NCBI GenBank assembly: GCA_963921195.1
Contig: OY992539.1
Span: forward strand, 103,114,964 to 103,178,963
Source: Pegoplata infirma
Taxonomy: Eukaryota > Arthropoda > Insecta > Diptera > Anthomyiidae
Length of the DNA stretch: 64,000 nt
Reading direction: 5' to 3'
Below are positions 45,036 to 56,348 of this stretch, one piece after another. The notes below the pieces were generated by a model. The model was not told the DNA's origin and did not search any database. It saw nothing but the letters and a program-made list of their open reading frames with translations. Within the stretch, counting starts at the first letter, position 1; each line of letters opens with the position of its first letter. The position numbers and the translations under genes were made by a program.

Positions 45036-45807
45036 TGCAAAATGAATGATTTTGAGTTCCAAGTAAATGAGCGATATTTTCCACCGTTAAATTTGTTTTT
45101 AAACTTGTCCTATCATCCCAAAATTTTGTCAGTTGTATTTTTACACCCAAATAAATATATGAGCATTCGGAAGCTAGTGTGACTAACTCCTATTTTGCAT
45201 TTTTTTGATTTTATGTGTTAACACGTGTTATTTACCATAAACTATTTATGTGCAAAATATTATAAAACTACTATTTAGTTATCACAGCTAAAAAGCACAT
45301 TATTTTTTGAACACTGAAAAAAATTACAAAATTCAGAAGCTATCCAGCTTAAGTGCGTATGATACCTGCTTTTTTCAAGTTACTTGTTGCTGCATTTATT
45401 AGGGTTTTTCTATAAAAATTTCGATAACTTCAACAAAAATTTTGAATTTATCGTAATTCCCATATAAAGCCCATAATAAATGCAGTAGCAAATAACTTAA
45501 AAAAAGCAAGTATCATAAAGGCATTAACTCCATAAAAAAAATGTTAATGAAAAACTTTGATTTGCAATATTTCTGTTAATATCAACGCTCAACAAATCTA
45601 AGGTTTTTGGCTCCGGTTTGAAGTTTGATAGAAAGTTTTTAAAGATATTAACCCTGCTGTTAGGTTAGAAAAAACTTACGGATGTTAGGTTAGTGGACCA
45701 TTTGGTCCATACTTAATATTCAAACAAAATAACGATTTAGTATTATATTTGTATATATTTTGGATCATTTCTACCTAAATACGATTATTTTAAGCTTAAC
45801 TCAACGT

Positions 45808-46332
45808 CAGAGATGGGTGCGTGAGTGAATTTTGGGTCACGCTCACGCAAGAAATGTTATAATCGCTCATGAATCACTCACTCGATTTTTTTCTTTACTC
45901 ACGCTCACTTACTACTCACGTCAGTAAAACTAAAATAAGTTACGATCATGCGTGACTCACGTGACTCATAATTACGCTCACCCCAATTCACGCAATATTC
46001 ACTTATAAATACACAATTTTAGGGAAATTAAAAAAAAAAAAAATCATATATTAGCAGACCGTTAATTTGAATTTTTACTGATTGCTAAACGAAAAACAAA
46101 AAATAAAACTATAAATAAAACTGAAAACAATACAAAAAAATTATATTGAATCACGCAAGAAAAATGACACTCACGCAAAAATTAGGCTCGATTTCTAATT
46201 ACTCACACATAAAAGTTTTGGAAGCACACTCACTCAAGCATGATTCTCGTAATTAACTAGACTTTCGCTCGAGCGTGAGTCACGCGTGATTCACGAGAAC
46301 CACGCAAATCACGTGACCAGCACCCATCTCTA
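45808..46332. mobile_element. hAT-type MITE, 525 bp, TCACG/CGTGA rich
   Basis: CAGAGATGGGTGC at the left faces GCACCCATCTCTA at the right. The flanks CTCAACGT and CTCAACAC (45800-45807, 46333-46340) agree in six of eight bases, a probable aged 8-bp duplication. The interior carries about twenty CGTGA or TCACG words near both ends. It shares AGAGATG and the word content with 42688-43006. No coding sequence. Confidence 0.7.
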
Positions 46333-46478
46333 CTCAACACAGCTAATGTAAACATTTGTTGAAGGATTCCCTTTTTTCATATTCTTTACTTTAGAGATTG
46401 TTTTGTATTACAATTTAACAAAAGGTACATATGTTAGTTTTGTTTTTTCCTATAATTTCTAATGATTCATCTCATTTA

Positions 46479-47090
46479 GGTGGCGTGGATATTGCTGATC
46501 AAATGGTTGGATCCTACAGCACGAAACGCGCAATAAATCGATGGCCTAACGTTATATTTGCAAACATACTTGATATCCCAGCAAAACCTTAAACATGGTA
46601 ACGGTTATGTAATGCATTACCATGTAATGCATAGCCCAATAAAAATTAAAAAATGTGTATTAATTTTCGCCTACCGCTTACCATAGGCATTCACTACATT
46701 TATTTTTCATGCATTATGTAAAACTCATGCATTACTTTGAGTGACATCCCAAACAAAAAGAATCAATCGAGTATAGGGTATTGTAAGGTTGTCTTATTCT
46801 ATACTGGATTAATGATTTTTTTTTGGGATAAGACTCAAAGTAGCGCATGAGTTTTACATAATGCGTGAAAAATACAAAAAAGTTATGCCTATGGTAAGCG
46901 ATAGGGGAAAAAATGCAAATTTTTTTTTTTTTGCTATGCATTACATGGTAATGCATTACATGGCCGTCACTATTTTAAAAGTGTTGCTGGAATACCCGCT
47001 TTGAATGCGTGCATCCTATTTTCTAAAAGCGACGTTTCATGGGCTCCGGCTATCGAAATCGCAGGAGAAAATATACTATGGACCAAATGG
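46479..47090 (+). pseudogene. piggyBac transposase C-terminal remnant, split by an insertion
   Basis: 46479 onward reads GGVDIADQMVGSYSTKRAIN followed by RWPNVIFANILDI. After the 414-bp insertion, 46986 onward continues AGIPALNACILF. This is the end of the piggyBac DDE domain: the GGVD Asp corresponds to the third catalytic Asp, and the RW(P/x) and LDIAGINA-like blocks follow in the usual order. The first two catalytic blocks and the zinc finger are absent. The upstream sequence is not in frame, so it is a fragment of a once autonomous element. Confidence 0.8.
46577..46990. mobile_element. CCCAGCAAAA element inside the piggyBac transposase, 414 bp
   Basis: CCCAGCAAAACCTTAAACAT at the left and TTTTAAAAGTGTTGCTGG at the right are imperfectly inverted. 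Just inside, TAATGCATTACCATGTAATG and CATTACATGGTAATGCATTA pair, and ACCGCTTACCATAGGCAT pairs with ATGCCTATGGTAAGCG. It separates LDI from AGIPA of the transposase. The same ends occur at 53313-53788 and 56349. Class unknown. Confidence 0.7.
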
Positions 47091-48132
47091 TCCCTTAACC
47101 TAAGATACGTAACTTTTTATTTTTCTCAGTCCTGGTTTAAGTCAGAACCTAGATTTTTTGTAAATAACATCGTTTTATAAAAAGACCCCATGAGCAAAAA
47201 ATCTAAGCCAGTATATATCACCGTTCAAAAGTTACAAAGGAAACAATCCAAAAATTGGACCAAATGGGCTTAACCTAACAGCAGGGTTAAATCGCTGATT
47301 CCAAATCTGTACTTCAAATTTTTCCATCACGTCGTTAGGTGGAATAAAAATCTAGTATAAAGCGTTAGAGTAGAATTGAACTATGATCTCAAATATATGA
47401 TCAAAAAAATTTTAAGTTGTTGCACTATTAATAATAATAATAATAGTTTTGATCACATGATCAATTATTTTTATTTATTCTTTCTATTTATTTACAACTT
47501 ATTTTTAATAAATTCAACCTAACCGAGAACTGGTAACAATGACCGTCGCACAGTGGTCAATTTCGCGAGATAAACTCTATAACTTTTGACCGGATTGGTA
47601 TTTTTTTATGTAATTTGTTTTGTTCAATAGGAGGGACTTTAAGCTTCAATTTGCGTGTTCAAACGTAAAAATCGACTGATAGGAACGTAAGTAATGTGGA
47701 GTTAAAAATGCATTTTAGATTTTTTTTTGAGTTGAATATTTTGACATTTTAAATAGGTATGTTTTTTATAATTTCTTATTTTCTTCAATCGTATTTTACA
47801 ACCAATACTTATTTATTATTCCTAAACTTAATTTTGGTCAGAAAATGCCAACATTTGGCCGCTGACATTTATTTAGTCTCAATATTCACAGGGGCCAAAG
47901 GTTGGTTTTTTGGAAGAAAGCTAATTCTTGTGAGGATTAAACTGAAAAATAACACTGAAATTCCCAACAATATCAATACCATTTGGATATATTATATACA
48001 GAACACAACATCGATAAAATTTTAAGTAAACTTTTACTATTGATTTAAAGTGCACATATATTTTATTTAAATGTATTAATAAAAATTTATACTAATATTA
48101 GAAACAAATTATAATCTTTAAACTTGTATTAA

Positions 48133-50167
48133 TTAAACAATATTAGTAAAAATTTCTTCCAAATAGCTTTGATTTTCATTTTGCAGTAGTTGTTTAGCTT
48201 CTTTATCTAACTCTAATGAGGTTGATTTCCATTTTTGTCGAATACTGGACATATATGGGTCTGATGTGCCCAACAAAATATTAATAAGATCTTCATTAGT
48301 ACAATATCTGGAAATTTTTCTTGTATTGTGCTCGCGAAAGAATCTGTAGTCTTTGTTCCTTTTTTCTTGCGCTTCTTCTGAGAGATCTCCAATTGGAAGC
48401 ATATTGTGCTGAATTACTTGTTCCCCATGGAACAAAATTTTGTGAACTGTGGTTGGCATATGTCTCCAAGAATATTTTTGGTTATAAAGGGTTTCTGTCT
48501 CATTAGCATACTGACCAAATTTTTTTTGCATCTATCTTTTTGCTACATGCTATAATTTTTAATATGATTTGGAATCGTCGTATTAAATCATAATCTACTC
48601 CAGTTATAGAAGCTGCAGTTTCTGGATCGGAAAAAAATCTCCTTGCTGTGTTTCCATCATTAGAATTTCCTTCTCCTTGCTTTGGCTGGTCAATTATAAG
48701 GCCTATCTCACGGTATTTTTCTTGAATATCTTTTTTTTTTGCTTTCTTTTTCCCAAATTTTCTTTGTTGTTTCTCACTGTTTCGCCTAACGGGCCAAATT
48801 AAAAATCGTATCCCAATTTAAGAATATGCTCCATAAAACGAATTCTAGCATGAAGAGGTTACATTCCAAATTCATATGCTTCATTAAAACTATCGTCTTG
48901 TGTTGGTGGTTGGCTCAATTGACTTGATGTTTTTTGGCATATGGTGCAGCTTGACGAAGACTTTGTTTCGGTTAAAGCATGTGCAACTTTTCCATCGATC
49001 ATTGTAAGTGACATTTTAAAGTTAACTTCGATGCATTGGCCATTAAATTCAAATATCACTGGTTGAAGTTCTTTAATTTCATCTCTTATTTTGCCAACTT
49101 CTTCAGTTATGACATCTTTAGTTTCTTTTTTGTAAGCAAACTTTATTGGTCTACAAAATTTTGTTGACGAGGGAATTTCATTCTTCCATACATCTATCTC
49201 TGCAGCTCTACTAGTTGACGGCTCTGAACCAATATAAGTTTTTGTTAAACGTAATGGAACGAAAGAAATCATGAATAAATAGGCATCTGATGAATTTTCC
49301 GCATTACATTGTTTGTATTGTTTCTGGCCAAAGGACCCATCACATCCCCATTTAGAAATTAAAGTCGTGCTGCTGTTTTTAAACTTCTTTAAATAGTCAG
49401 CATCAAATGTCTTTAATAATCGTTCTGCAGTGTGTTCAAGAAGATCCTGCAATTTTATTTCTGCTGAACTTGAAGTTACACTAATAGCAGTTGGTGAAGG
49501 TAAGCAATCTTTTTTGGCAGAAACTATATCTCGATATGATGGAAAAATTCCAAAATTTTTTTCATTGGTTCGCTTCCGCAATTCTGTATATTGGTTTTTA
49601 GTCGTTTTCAAATCCAAAAATAGTGCAAATGCTTCTTCTGGAGTAAATTTATTTTCTTCAGTTGGTGTCGGCATACTTTCTAAAATCCTTTTTGTGCGTC
49701 TGGGGCTTGCTTCCACTATTTTTTCAATGATAGCAATTTTACTCTTTTTAGTTTTCGATGGTTGAATTTGATGCAGAAATGAATCGTTTATGATGCTACA
49801 AGAAACTTCTTCATTGATATGTTTAAGCTTGCGTCTTCGTGATCTTTCACTACAATTATCAATTGGCTTTGCTGGTCGACCACCCTTTCCAGTTTCCGTG
49901 GTAGTTACTGATGGCTTTTTAAAAATAAGTTTATTTCTTAGCCACTCTTGGTTGCGTGAGTAAAACAATTTCTTTTTTCTGGAACATTGATTGTACCGTT
50001 TTCTTAAAGTATTTAAAAAGTTTTTTTATTTTTAAGTTATGAATTTTAATTTCTTGTTTGTCGCATATTTTGAAGAATGGATTATTCATTATATGTAAAA
50101 TAATGTCGTTTTCATCTTTCCGTTCAAAATATATATCAGATAGAACATTATAACTGAATTTAGCCAT
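48133..50167 (-). pseudogene. Transib transposase (RAG1-like), broken by frameshifts and stops
   Basis: It should bind the CAC(A/T)GTG ends and cut and rejoin DNA, as RAG1 does in V(D)J recombination. It is read in four pieces: 50167-49931, 49968-48859, about 48793-48536 and 48531-48133. In the second piece KWGCDGS (Asp at about 210) and MIDGK (Asp at about 325), with CTIC 16 residues later, match RAG1 D600, D708 and C727/C730 in order and spacing. The third piece has GNTARRFF. The last has VHKILFH (two His five apart, like H937/H942) and LPIGDLSEEA with the catalytic Glu. Lesions: a frameshift near 49975, stops at 48859 and 48799, and frameshifts near 48795 and 48533. Confidence 0.9.
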
Positions 50168-50261
50168 TGTTTAAACAATAATGAAGAAAAAAATGAATGC
50201 ATGGATTAATATACTATTGCTTGAAGTTTCAACATGATCTTTTTTACCTCTTTGAAACATA

Positions 50262-50755
50262 ATATAACAGGTACTTGGTTTTACCAGTTATTTCCATTGG
50301 TTTTAAATTTATTTGCAATTTTCAGGTATTTAAGTTGTGTAATATTAGATGGCAATAAAATAATTTTTTACCTTTTCCAAATGAATTGCTAGATACCACA
50401 TAATTTGAGAGTTAACAGGTACTGGCAATAATATATCAGGTACTTGGTTTTACCAGTTATTTCCATTGGTTTTAAATTTATTTGCAATTTTCAGGTATTT
50501 AAGTTGTGTAATATTAGATGGCACTAAAATCTTTTTTACCTTTTCCAAATGAATTGCTAGATACCACATAATTTGAGAGTTAACAGGTACTGGTAATAAT
50601 ATAACAGGTACTTGGTTTTACCAGTTATTTCCATTGGTTTTAAATTTATTTGCAATTTTCAGGTATTTAAGTTATGTAATATTAGATGGCAATAAAATCA
50701 TTTTTTACCTTTTCCAAATGAATTGCCAGATACCACATAATTTGAGAGTTCTATT
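50262..50755. repeat. Three 168-169 bp direct repeats in the Transib 5' region
   Basis: CAGGTACTTGGTTTTACCAG recurs at 50268, 50437 and 50605, each time followed by TTTCCATTGG, TTTGCAATTTTCAGGTATTT and ACCTTTTCCAAATGAATTGC. The copies differ by only a few bases. They lie about 100-590 bp upstream of the transposase start on the minus strand, where a promoter or leader would sit. Confidence 0.9.
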
Positions 50756-51504
50756 GTCATTTTTGTCAAAATTTTGATACACCCTTCTATGTGGGCTAGG
50801 TCCAAATATGGGCCAACTTCTCCTAATTTCAACAGAATTATTTTTTGGGTCAATAAGAACTCTTGTACAAAATTTCATCAAAATATATGCATAATAGCCA
50901 CTTTCACATAAAAATAACTTCTAAAAAAATATGACGTGCATTTGTACCGAATATCTTACCTTGGGTCAGAAAAATTGCTGTAGCTCAAAAAGTGCAGTCC
51001 CGATGCATGGACATGTATATATAGGAATGTAGGGGAGAGTTAGGACTACAAAATAGTAAATTTGTGTTTTGACTCAGCTTGACTCACAGGAGTTGTGCTC
51101 TATGAAGTAGGAAATTTCCGAGAAATTTGACCTTTTTAAAAAAAAATATTTAAATTGTTCTGAAAACAGTAGAGCTTCAATTTTTTTACCAGTAATAGGA
51201 AATGAGTTAAGTTACAACACAAAATTTATTTCGTCCAAAAATCTTGAAAAACAAAAAAGTTATGATCATTTAAACTTTAAAAATTAACTAAAAATATCAT
51301 AAATTTACTAAATTCCACACTGTTCTCAGTGAAATAGTTGAAATAGAGTTCTAATTTTTTGGCTCCCGAGGTTTACTACTGTCTACTTTCATATGAGTCT
51401 AATAACTTTAAAATCGGAGAACAAAAACCAAAAGGAGTTTTGGCCGCTATCTCAAAATATTGACCACAGTGCGTCGTCTCGTTGTAGCGAAAAAACCAAG
51501 GATT

Positions 51505-51575
51505 CTGGTGGGAATCGAACCCACGACCCCCACGTTGAAAGGCTAGCAAGCTACCAACTAGCCTACAGGGGCCCC
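51505..51575 (-). repeat. tRNA-like sequence with intact B box
   Basis: Minus-strand reading: TGTAGGCTAGTTGGTAGC (box A-like) and GTGGGTTCGATTCCCAC (complete T-arm with B box). An acceptor stem cannot be formed (the 5' side reads GGGGCCCC, the 3' side CAGAATCC), and the anticodon stem is weak, so it is a tRNA-derived head or pseudogene and not a functional tRNA. Its downstream flank meets the Transib right end at 51472, so Transib may have landed in this SINE-like unit. Confidence 0.5.
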
Positions 51576-51599
51576 TTTGTTTGTTGTTGATCTATTATG

Positions 51600-52190
51600 G
51601 GCCAAACATGTATTTTAAAAAAAACACTGTGAAAAAAATAGAAAAAGCACCATTTTTAAGAGGCTCTAACACAAAAACCAGATGATCAATCTTTACTGTG
51701 ATGAGCTCAAAATTTAGATAAAAGTTCAGTCATTCTTATAGACTTTTAAACCCATTAAAGATATCTTTTGGTTTATAAGAAAAATAATACAGAAAACTTA
51801 AATTTGTAAAATATTTTTTTTTTTTAGTACTTCTTTGAAAAATATCAAAAAAACTAAGGTTTTTTACAAAAATGGTAATTTTAACAGTATCATTTTAAAA
51901 CGCAAGTGTTACCCAACCATACCCAATAAATAGAAAAAATTTGTTTCTATGTTGGAGACCATAGACAAATTATACTTTTGCGCTTTATACCAGATTTGTA
52001 TTCCACTGAATTGCTGCTGTGCAGGCTTTCAAATAATGCAAAAAAACGTTTTTCTGAATTTTTTTGTGTGGATGGACAAACATCTAAACTTTAAAAAAAA
52101 AAATTAAAAAAAAGAAAAAAAAAGTGGCCGGATTTTTGATAAATTGACTTTTTTAAAAAGGGAAACATTTCAGAACGGGTTCTAAAATTT
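51600..52190. other. AT-rich stretch without a recognised feature
   Basis: No coding sequence, terminal repeat or array recognised between the tRNA-like unit and the FB-E fragment. Confidence 0.45.
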
Positions 52191-52705
52191 TCCAAAGAAA
52201 AAAATTTTATTCGATAGCCCATACAAAACTATATATGAATGTTAATTTTTGAGATTGTGGTGCATTCCGTTTTAATGTGATAAATATTTAATCAATCTTA
52301 GGTGCCTATTCACAAAAAAAGTCATAACTCAATCATAACTCAATTTTTTCCATGTGGTTGTTGTAAACAATCATAACAAAATTCAAATTTTGTTTGAAAA
52401 TTTTAAAAAAATAAAGACCTGCTACCCACATCGTCTCAAAACTGACAAATAATTTTAAATTTTGAGACTTTTTATGATTTTGTTAACAACAAACACAGGG
52501 AATATGAAGTTTGAAAATAATAAAATTAGTCATAACCAGTCATAACTGAGAATAGGCCTGTTAATCTAAGCCCAGTTTTTGAAAATTAGAAAAACCAAAA
52601 ACGCAATTTTCTTAGTTCCATATAGGGCTATCCAAACAACCTATTTAGAAATTTACGAGACACATGTTTTTATGTAGCGGGACATTTGGTGTGGAATGCC
52701 TCATA
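52190..52705. mobile_element. FB-E right-half fragment holding a small MITE
   Basis: Reverse-complemented, it reads ATGAGGCATTCCACACCAAA, AAAAACTGGGCTTA, then TTTGTATGGGC(T)ATCGA and GGAAAATTTT, the order of the FB-E left arm at 39950-40215. At about 52308-52556 a MITE is inserted: TGCCTATTCACAAAAAAAGT and AGTCATAACTGAGAATAGGC are inverted, with paired (A)GTCATAACT words at both ends. Confidence 0.6.
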
Positions 52706-53312
52706 TGCATTATTGTTAATATTTCTCGTATGTTGACGATAAGAACTTATTTCACAGCTTCGTTAATATGGATTAGTATAGTAATTATAAAAATTTCTTA
52801 ATGCAATCTCCATGCAATTGCAATTTTAATATGCAATTTTTAAATATTTATAATTTTATATTATTTGTAAGTTTTCTGAATTTTTCTGTAGTATTTTACG
52901 TTATTTTTTTATAAAAAATCCAAAGGATTTTTCGGAATCTAATATAATTAACTATAAAAAAATATAAGTTTGAGTTCAATTTTAATTACCAATAATTCGG
53001 TTAGTTCTTAACGTATCTAGGTGGTCAAAAGCTGATCTGTATGGTACATTTGCATACTTCCCAATTCTGTGCACACAAATGGTATTTTAAATTCTTAAAT
53101 GCATTGCCTATGAAAATGCAATTTTCAAATGCACTCTTTTCCTTCAAATAACAAATATTTAAGCTTTTGAATAAGTAATTAAATTTGTTTAATGTGTTAA
53201 TAAAACATATTTGTGTTGGTTTAGAGTGAGTATTTAACAGGGAATTGTGGAAAAGCTAAAAACTGTATCATTCATTTTCTCAAAACTTGTTTTGTTGGAG
53301 TTAATCACACTA

Positions 53313-53788
53313 CCCAGTAAAAATTGGCATTACTAGTAATGGGTTTTGTAATCCGAAGCAGATGTTAATAAGTAGTTACTTATTGAATGAAACACTAATT
53401 ATTTTAACAAGGGCGTGAGACAAAAATAACTAGTGAAGAGTATGGAGATAAATAAGTAGTTACTGCCTCGGATTACAAATAAGGAGTAAAAACCCATTAC
53501 CAATAACAAGTAAAATAATTAGTTAGTTAAAACTTTTAAAATTTAACTTGTTTTTATTAAAACTTAAAAATTGCGTAATTTTTATTAAGTTTTTAAGTTA
53601 ATTGAATTGTAAAGGTTAAACACTGCAAGTGCAAGAAGATATTATTACTTAGAGGTGCTTTTATAACATATTACTGAGAAGTAGTTACTTTTGGGCTTAA
53701 AATAATGTTAATGGTAATGGCTACTCATTATAAATAATGTACTTGGTAATGATTACTTTTCACAACTCATTACCATGTTTTTGCTGGG
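53313..53788. mobile_element. CCCAG(C/T)AAAA element, 476 bp
   Basis: CCCAGTAAAAATTGGCATTA at the left and ACCATGTTTTTGCTGGG at the right are inverted. An inner stem pairs TAATGGGTTTTGTAATCCGA with TCGGATTACA and AAAACCCATTA, and many AGTAGTTACTT / GGTAATG words follow. It shares ends with 46577-46990. No target duplication is clear. Between 52705 and 53313 I see no feature. Confidence 0.65.
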
Positions 53789-53799
53789 ATGAAAAGTAA

Positions 53800-55275
53800 A
53801 ATATATATAAAAGAGACAATTCTAAGGTTGGGGTGTCTCGGCTAATCGGCCATATCGGGGATTTAGGGGTTCAAAACATGGGTAAAAAAATGGCGAAAAA
53901 TCGTTTTTTGGATTTTTCAACCATTTCTTTCTAAGAAACTATATGAGGTTTACATATGAGAAGAAAGGTTTTTTTAATGCCTATCCAACGGTGACATAAC
54001 CTTGTATAATAGACTGGGTCGAAATCCTACAAAGTGTAAGGATCGATTGTCCTTAGTGCGGGAAAGTGGTAATGGGGTAATATAAGCATTTTATGGAATA
54101 CAACTTTTTAATCGATCAAAAACTCTATTAGCGCATCGGTGGTCAAAATTGAGATTTTGGTCAAAATGGCCAAATTTTAAAAAAAAATTTAAAAATATAA
54201 ATTTCATTTTATTGGTTAGTAAAAAAATTTTTTTATTGCATTTGACACTAATAAGTTTTGTGTTAAATATTGGAATTTTATGTCATCACTAACATATTTT
54301 TAATTAAGGTACAAAAAAAATCGTATTTTTGGCGCGGTGCTCAAAACCACTTTTTTTTTATTTATTTTTTTTTTTTATTAAAATTGCAAAATATATCGAT
54401 TTTATTACTCAATGTTATTAAAAACATCATAAATACTAAAGATTTAAATTTTTGCGAAAATCCGTTCGGCAGTTTTTTGTGGGGAGCGATTTCAATTGAG
54501 CGGATTTCAAGGAAATCCGATTTTTTGCCATTTTTTTGAGTTTTTATTTTTTGTAAGCTACATTATTGTACAAATTGACCAATATTATGCTCTATCTTGT
54601 TCCATTTGATCATGGTAACTTAGTTTTGAAACGATAGATTTTTAGGACGTCTTTAACCCTAATCGGTCAGCGGCCAAAAGTGTCCCGCACTGAGTTTTTT
54701 TAGGTTTTAACTACTGTTTTATGAAATTAATGGTTCCAAAATCATGTTTGTGTTGAATATTGTGTTGTATGTTCTTTTATTTAATCATATTGACTTAATT
54801 TTGAAACATAAATTTTTTTGGGCATCTTTAACCCGTATGTGCATGCAACCAAAAATGTCCCCTACCAAAATAATCATGTTTTTTAAAAATTAAAAAAAAA
54901 AACACATTTTTATTTTCAAAATATTCAAAAATAATTAATTAAATAATTTTTATATTGCCGAAAGCGTTAACCCTTCTGAACTAAAGGTCAAAAGTGGCCA
55001 CTAATAGATTTTTAAGCCGAATTGATAACATTGAATTAGGATTACGTGCCGATTAATTTTGTTTTAATAAAACTTGAATTTTTTTATACTATATCACACG
55101 CAATCATGTATTTCATACTACTATGTTTCTTAATATAAAAAAAAAAACATAAAACAAATAATATCTAAATCAAAATTTTGAGACTAGACTAAATTCCCAT
55201 TCGCTTCACTTAGCTGTACCCCCCGATCAACGACGAGGAAGTGGTAAAAAATCTGCCTCCATTTTAAGTTATTTT
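53800..55275. other. AT-rich stretch without a recognised feature
   Basis: I find no convincing gene or terminal repeat. Two similar lines (GGTTTTAACTACTGTTTTATG near 54705 and the TTGAAACATAAATTTTTTTG area near 54805, each followed by TTTAACCC) hint at a diverged tandem unit of about 150-180 bp. The frame 54270-54539 lacks any motif. Confidence 0.4.
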
Positions 55276-55282
55276 ATGTTTA

Positions 55283-56022
55283 TTATACCCTCCAACTACA
55301 GTATGGGGGTATACTCACTTTGTCATTCCGTGTGTAACGCATCGAAATATCGGTCTAGGACCCCATAAAGTATATATATTATTGATCAGTGATCGATTCT
55401 AAGACATTCTAGCGATGTCCGTCTGTCCGTCCGTCCGTCCGTCCGTCCGTCCGTCTGTCCGTCTGTCCGTCCGTCCGTCTGTGGAAGACACGATACAGTC
55501 CAAAATAAAAGTGATAGACTCCTGAAATTTGCCACATATATGTCTTATGTTCATAGGCTGGTTAAGTTCGGAGATGGGCAAAATCGGACCATGGGGGAAA
55601 AAGTTCCCCCTTGAAGAACTAAACCAACCTCTGAAAAATATCATATTTTTACATGATTTTTTGTGTTTTTGTTTAACAAATCCATAATTTTTATGCTACA
55701 AGAAGTTCAAGGTCCTGCATTTGGACCCACGGAATTAGAAAATATCGTTTTAGGGTCCGCCCCCCCTTTATGGGCGTGGAATATTTTTTTTTTTTATATA
55801 ATGATAAATTTGTATTTCTTTAGTGCAAAAAGCATAAGAATTATTTTTTTTTATCACTTATTCGAGAGGAATTGTGCCCCCCAAGTACCACTGCCGACCC
55901 CCCCCCCCCCCCCCCAAAAAAAAAAAGAAGACGCACCTGCAATTTTTTTTTTTTTTTTTATTTATTTGCATGTTGGAGGGTATAAAAGATTCGGCACAGC
56001 CGAATTTAACACTCTTACTTGT
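55283..56022 (+). mobile_element. mini-me-like element, best-preserved copy
   Basis: TATACCCTCCAACTACAGTA, AACGCATCGAAATATCGGTC, AAAGTATATATATTATTGAT, CTAGCGATGTCC, then an expanded (GTCC/GTCT) tract (about 55416-55482), the GGGGGAAAAAGTTCCCCCTT block, a poly-C run and the end hairpin ATTCGGCACAGCCGAAT with TTAACACTCTTACTTG. It shows both microsatellite-prone regions in one copy. The frames 55399-55644 and 55663-56103 are spurious readings. Confidence 0.7.
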
Positions 56023-56348
56023 TTTTTATTAAACCCGTATGGATATATAACGAAAATATCGCATTCTAGAGTTGTAATTTTTTTTAAATTAATAAATAAT
56101 TAAAATTTGGATACTTATAACTCGTATTTTATATGGTAATTTGTATAAAACATTAAGAGAAAAAAAAATAATATTTGAAATTCAGTCAATCCCTCTTAAA
56201 TGCACCCGTTTAAATTTAACTCCTGAGCTTTAGTACATAAAATTCTTTGATGTTTATTCCGCTTTAATGTACCAACTTAAATTTTTTTCGTATTTTTTCT
56301 AAAACTACATTTGAATACCATCAAAATCTTGTTCAACTTTTTTGAAGA

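Larger units (their letters stand above)
45648..47290 (+). mobile_element. piggyBac-like element, 1.64 kb, internally rearranged
   Basis: TTAA followed by CCCTGCTGTTAGGTTA at the left, TAACCTAACAGCAGGG followed by TTAA at the right. TTAA target duplication and CCC...GGG ends are piggyBac hallmarks. Subterminal GGACCATTTGGTCC and GGACCAAATGGTCC are also inverted to each other. The interior holds a transposase fragment (46479-47090), a hAT-type element (45808-46332) and a CCCAGCAAAA element (46577-46990). Confidence 0.85.
47549..51471 (-). mobile_element. Transib element, 3.9 kb, with CGTCG target duplication
   Basis: Left end CACAGTGGTCAAT, right end read inward CACTGTGGTCAAT. It is flanked by a perfect CGTCG duplication (47544-47548 and 51472-51476), which matches the CG-rich 5-bp preference of Transib. 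The transposase lies on the minus strand (50167-48133). Upstream of it is a three-copy 168-bp repeat (50262-50755). The segments 47600-48130 and 50760-51460 are AT-rich, with no other gene seen. Length and layout fit an autonomous Transib. The coding region is broken, so it is probably inactive. Confidence 0.92.

Noticed and set aside
47759..48025. 88-codon plus-strand frame in the Transib left flank
   Set aside because: Opposite strand to the transposase, AT-rich and without motif. Probably chance.
50262..50755. CRISPR or attachment-site repeats
   Set aside because: Three long direct repeats without spacers inside a DNA transposon, better explained as tandem duplication.
51505..51575. Functional tRNA gene
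   Set aside because: The T-arm and B box are good, but acceptor and anticodon stems do not pair.
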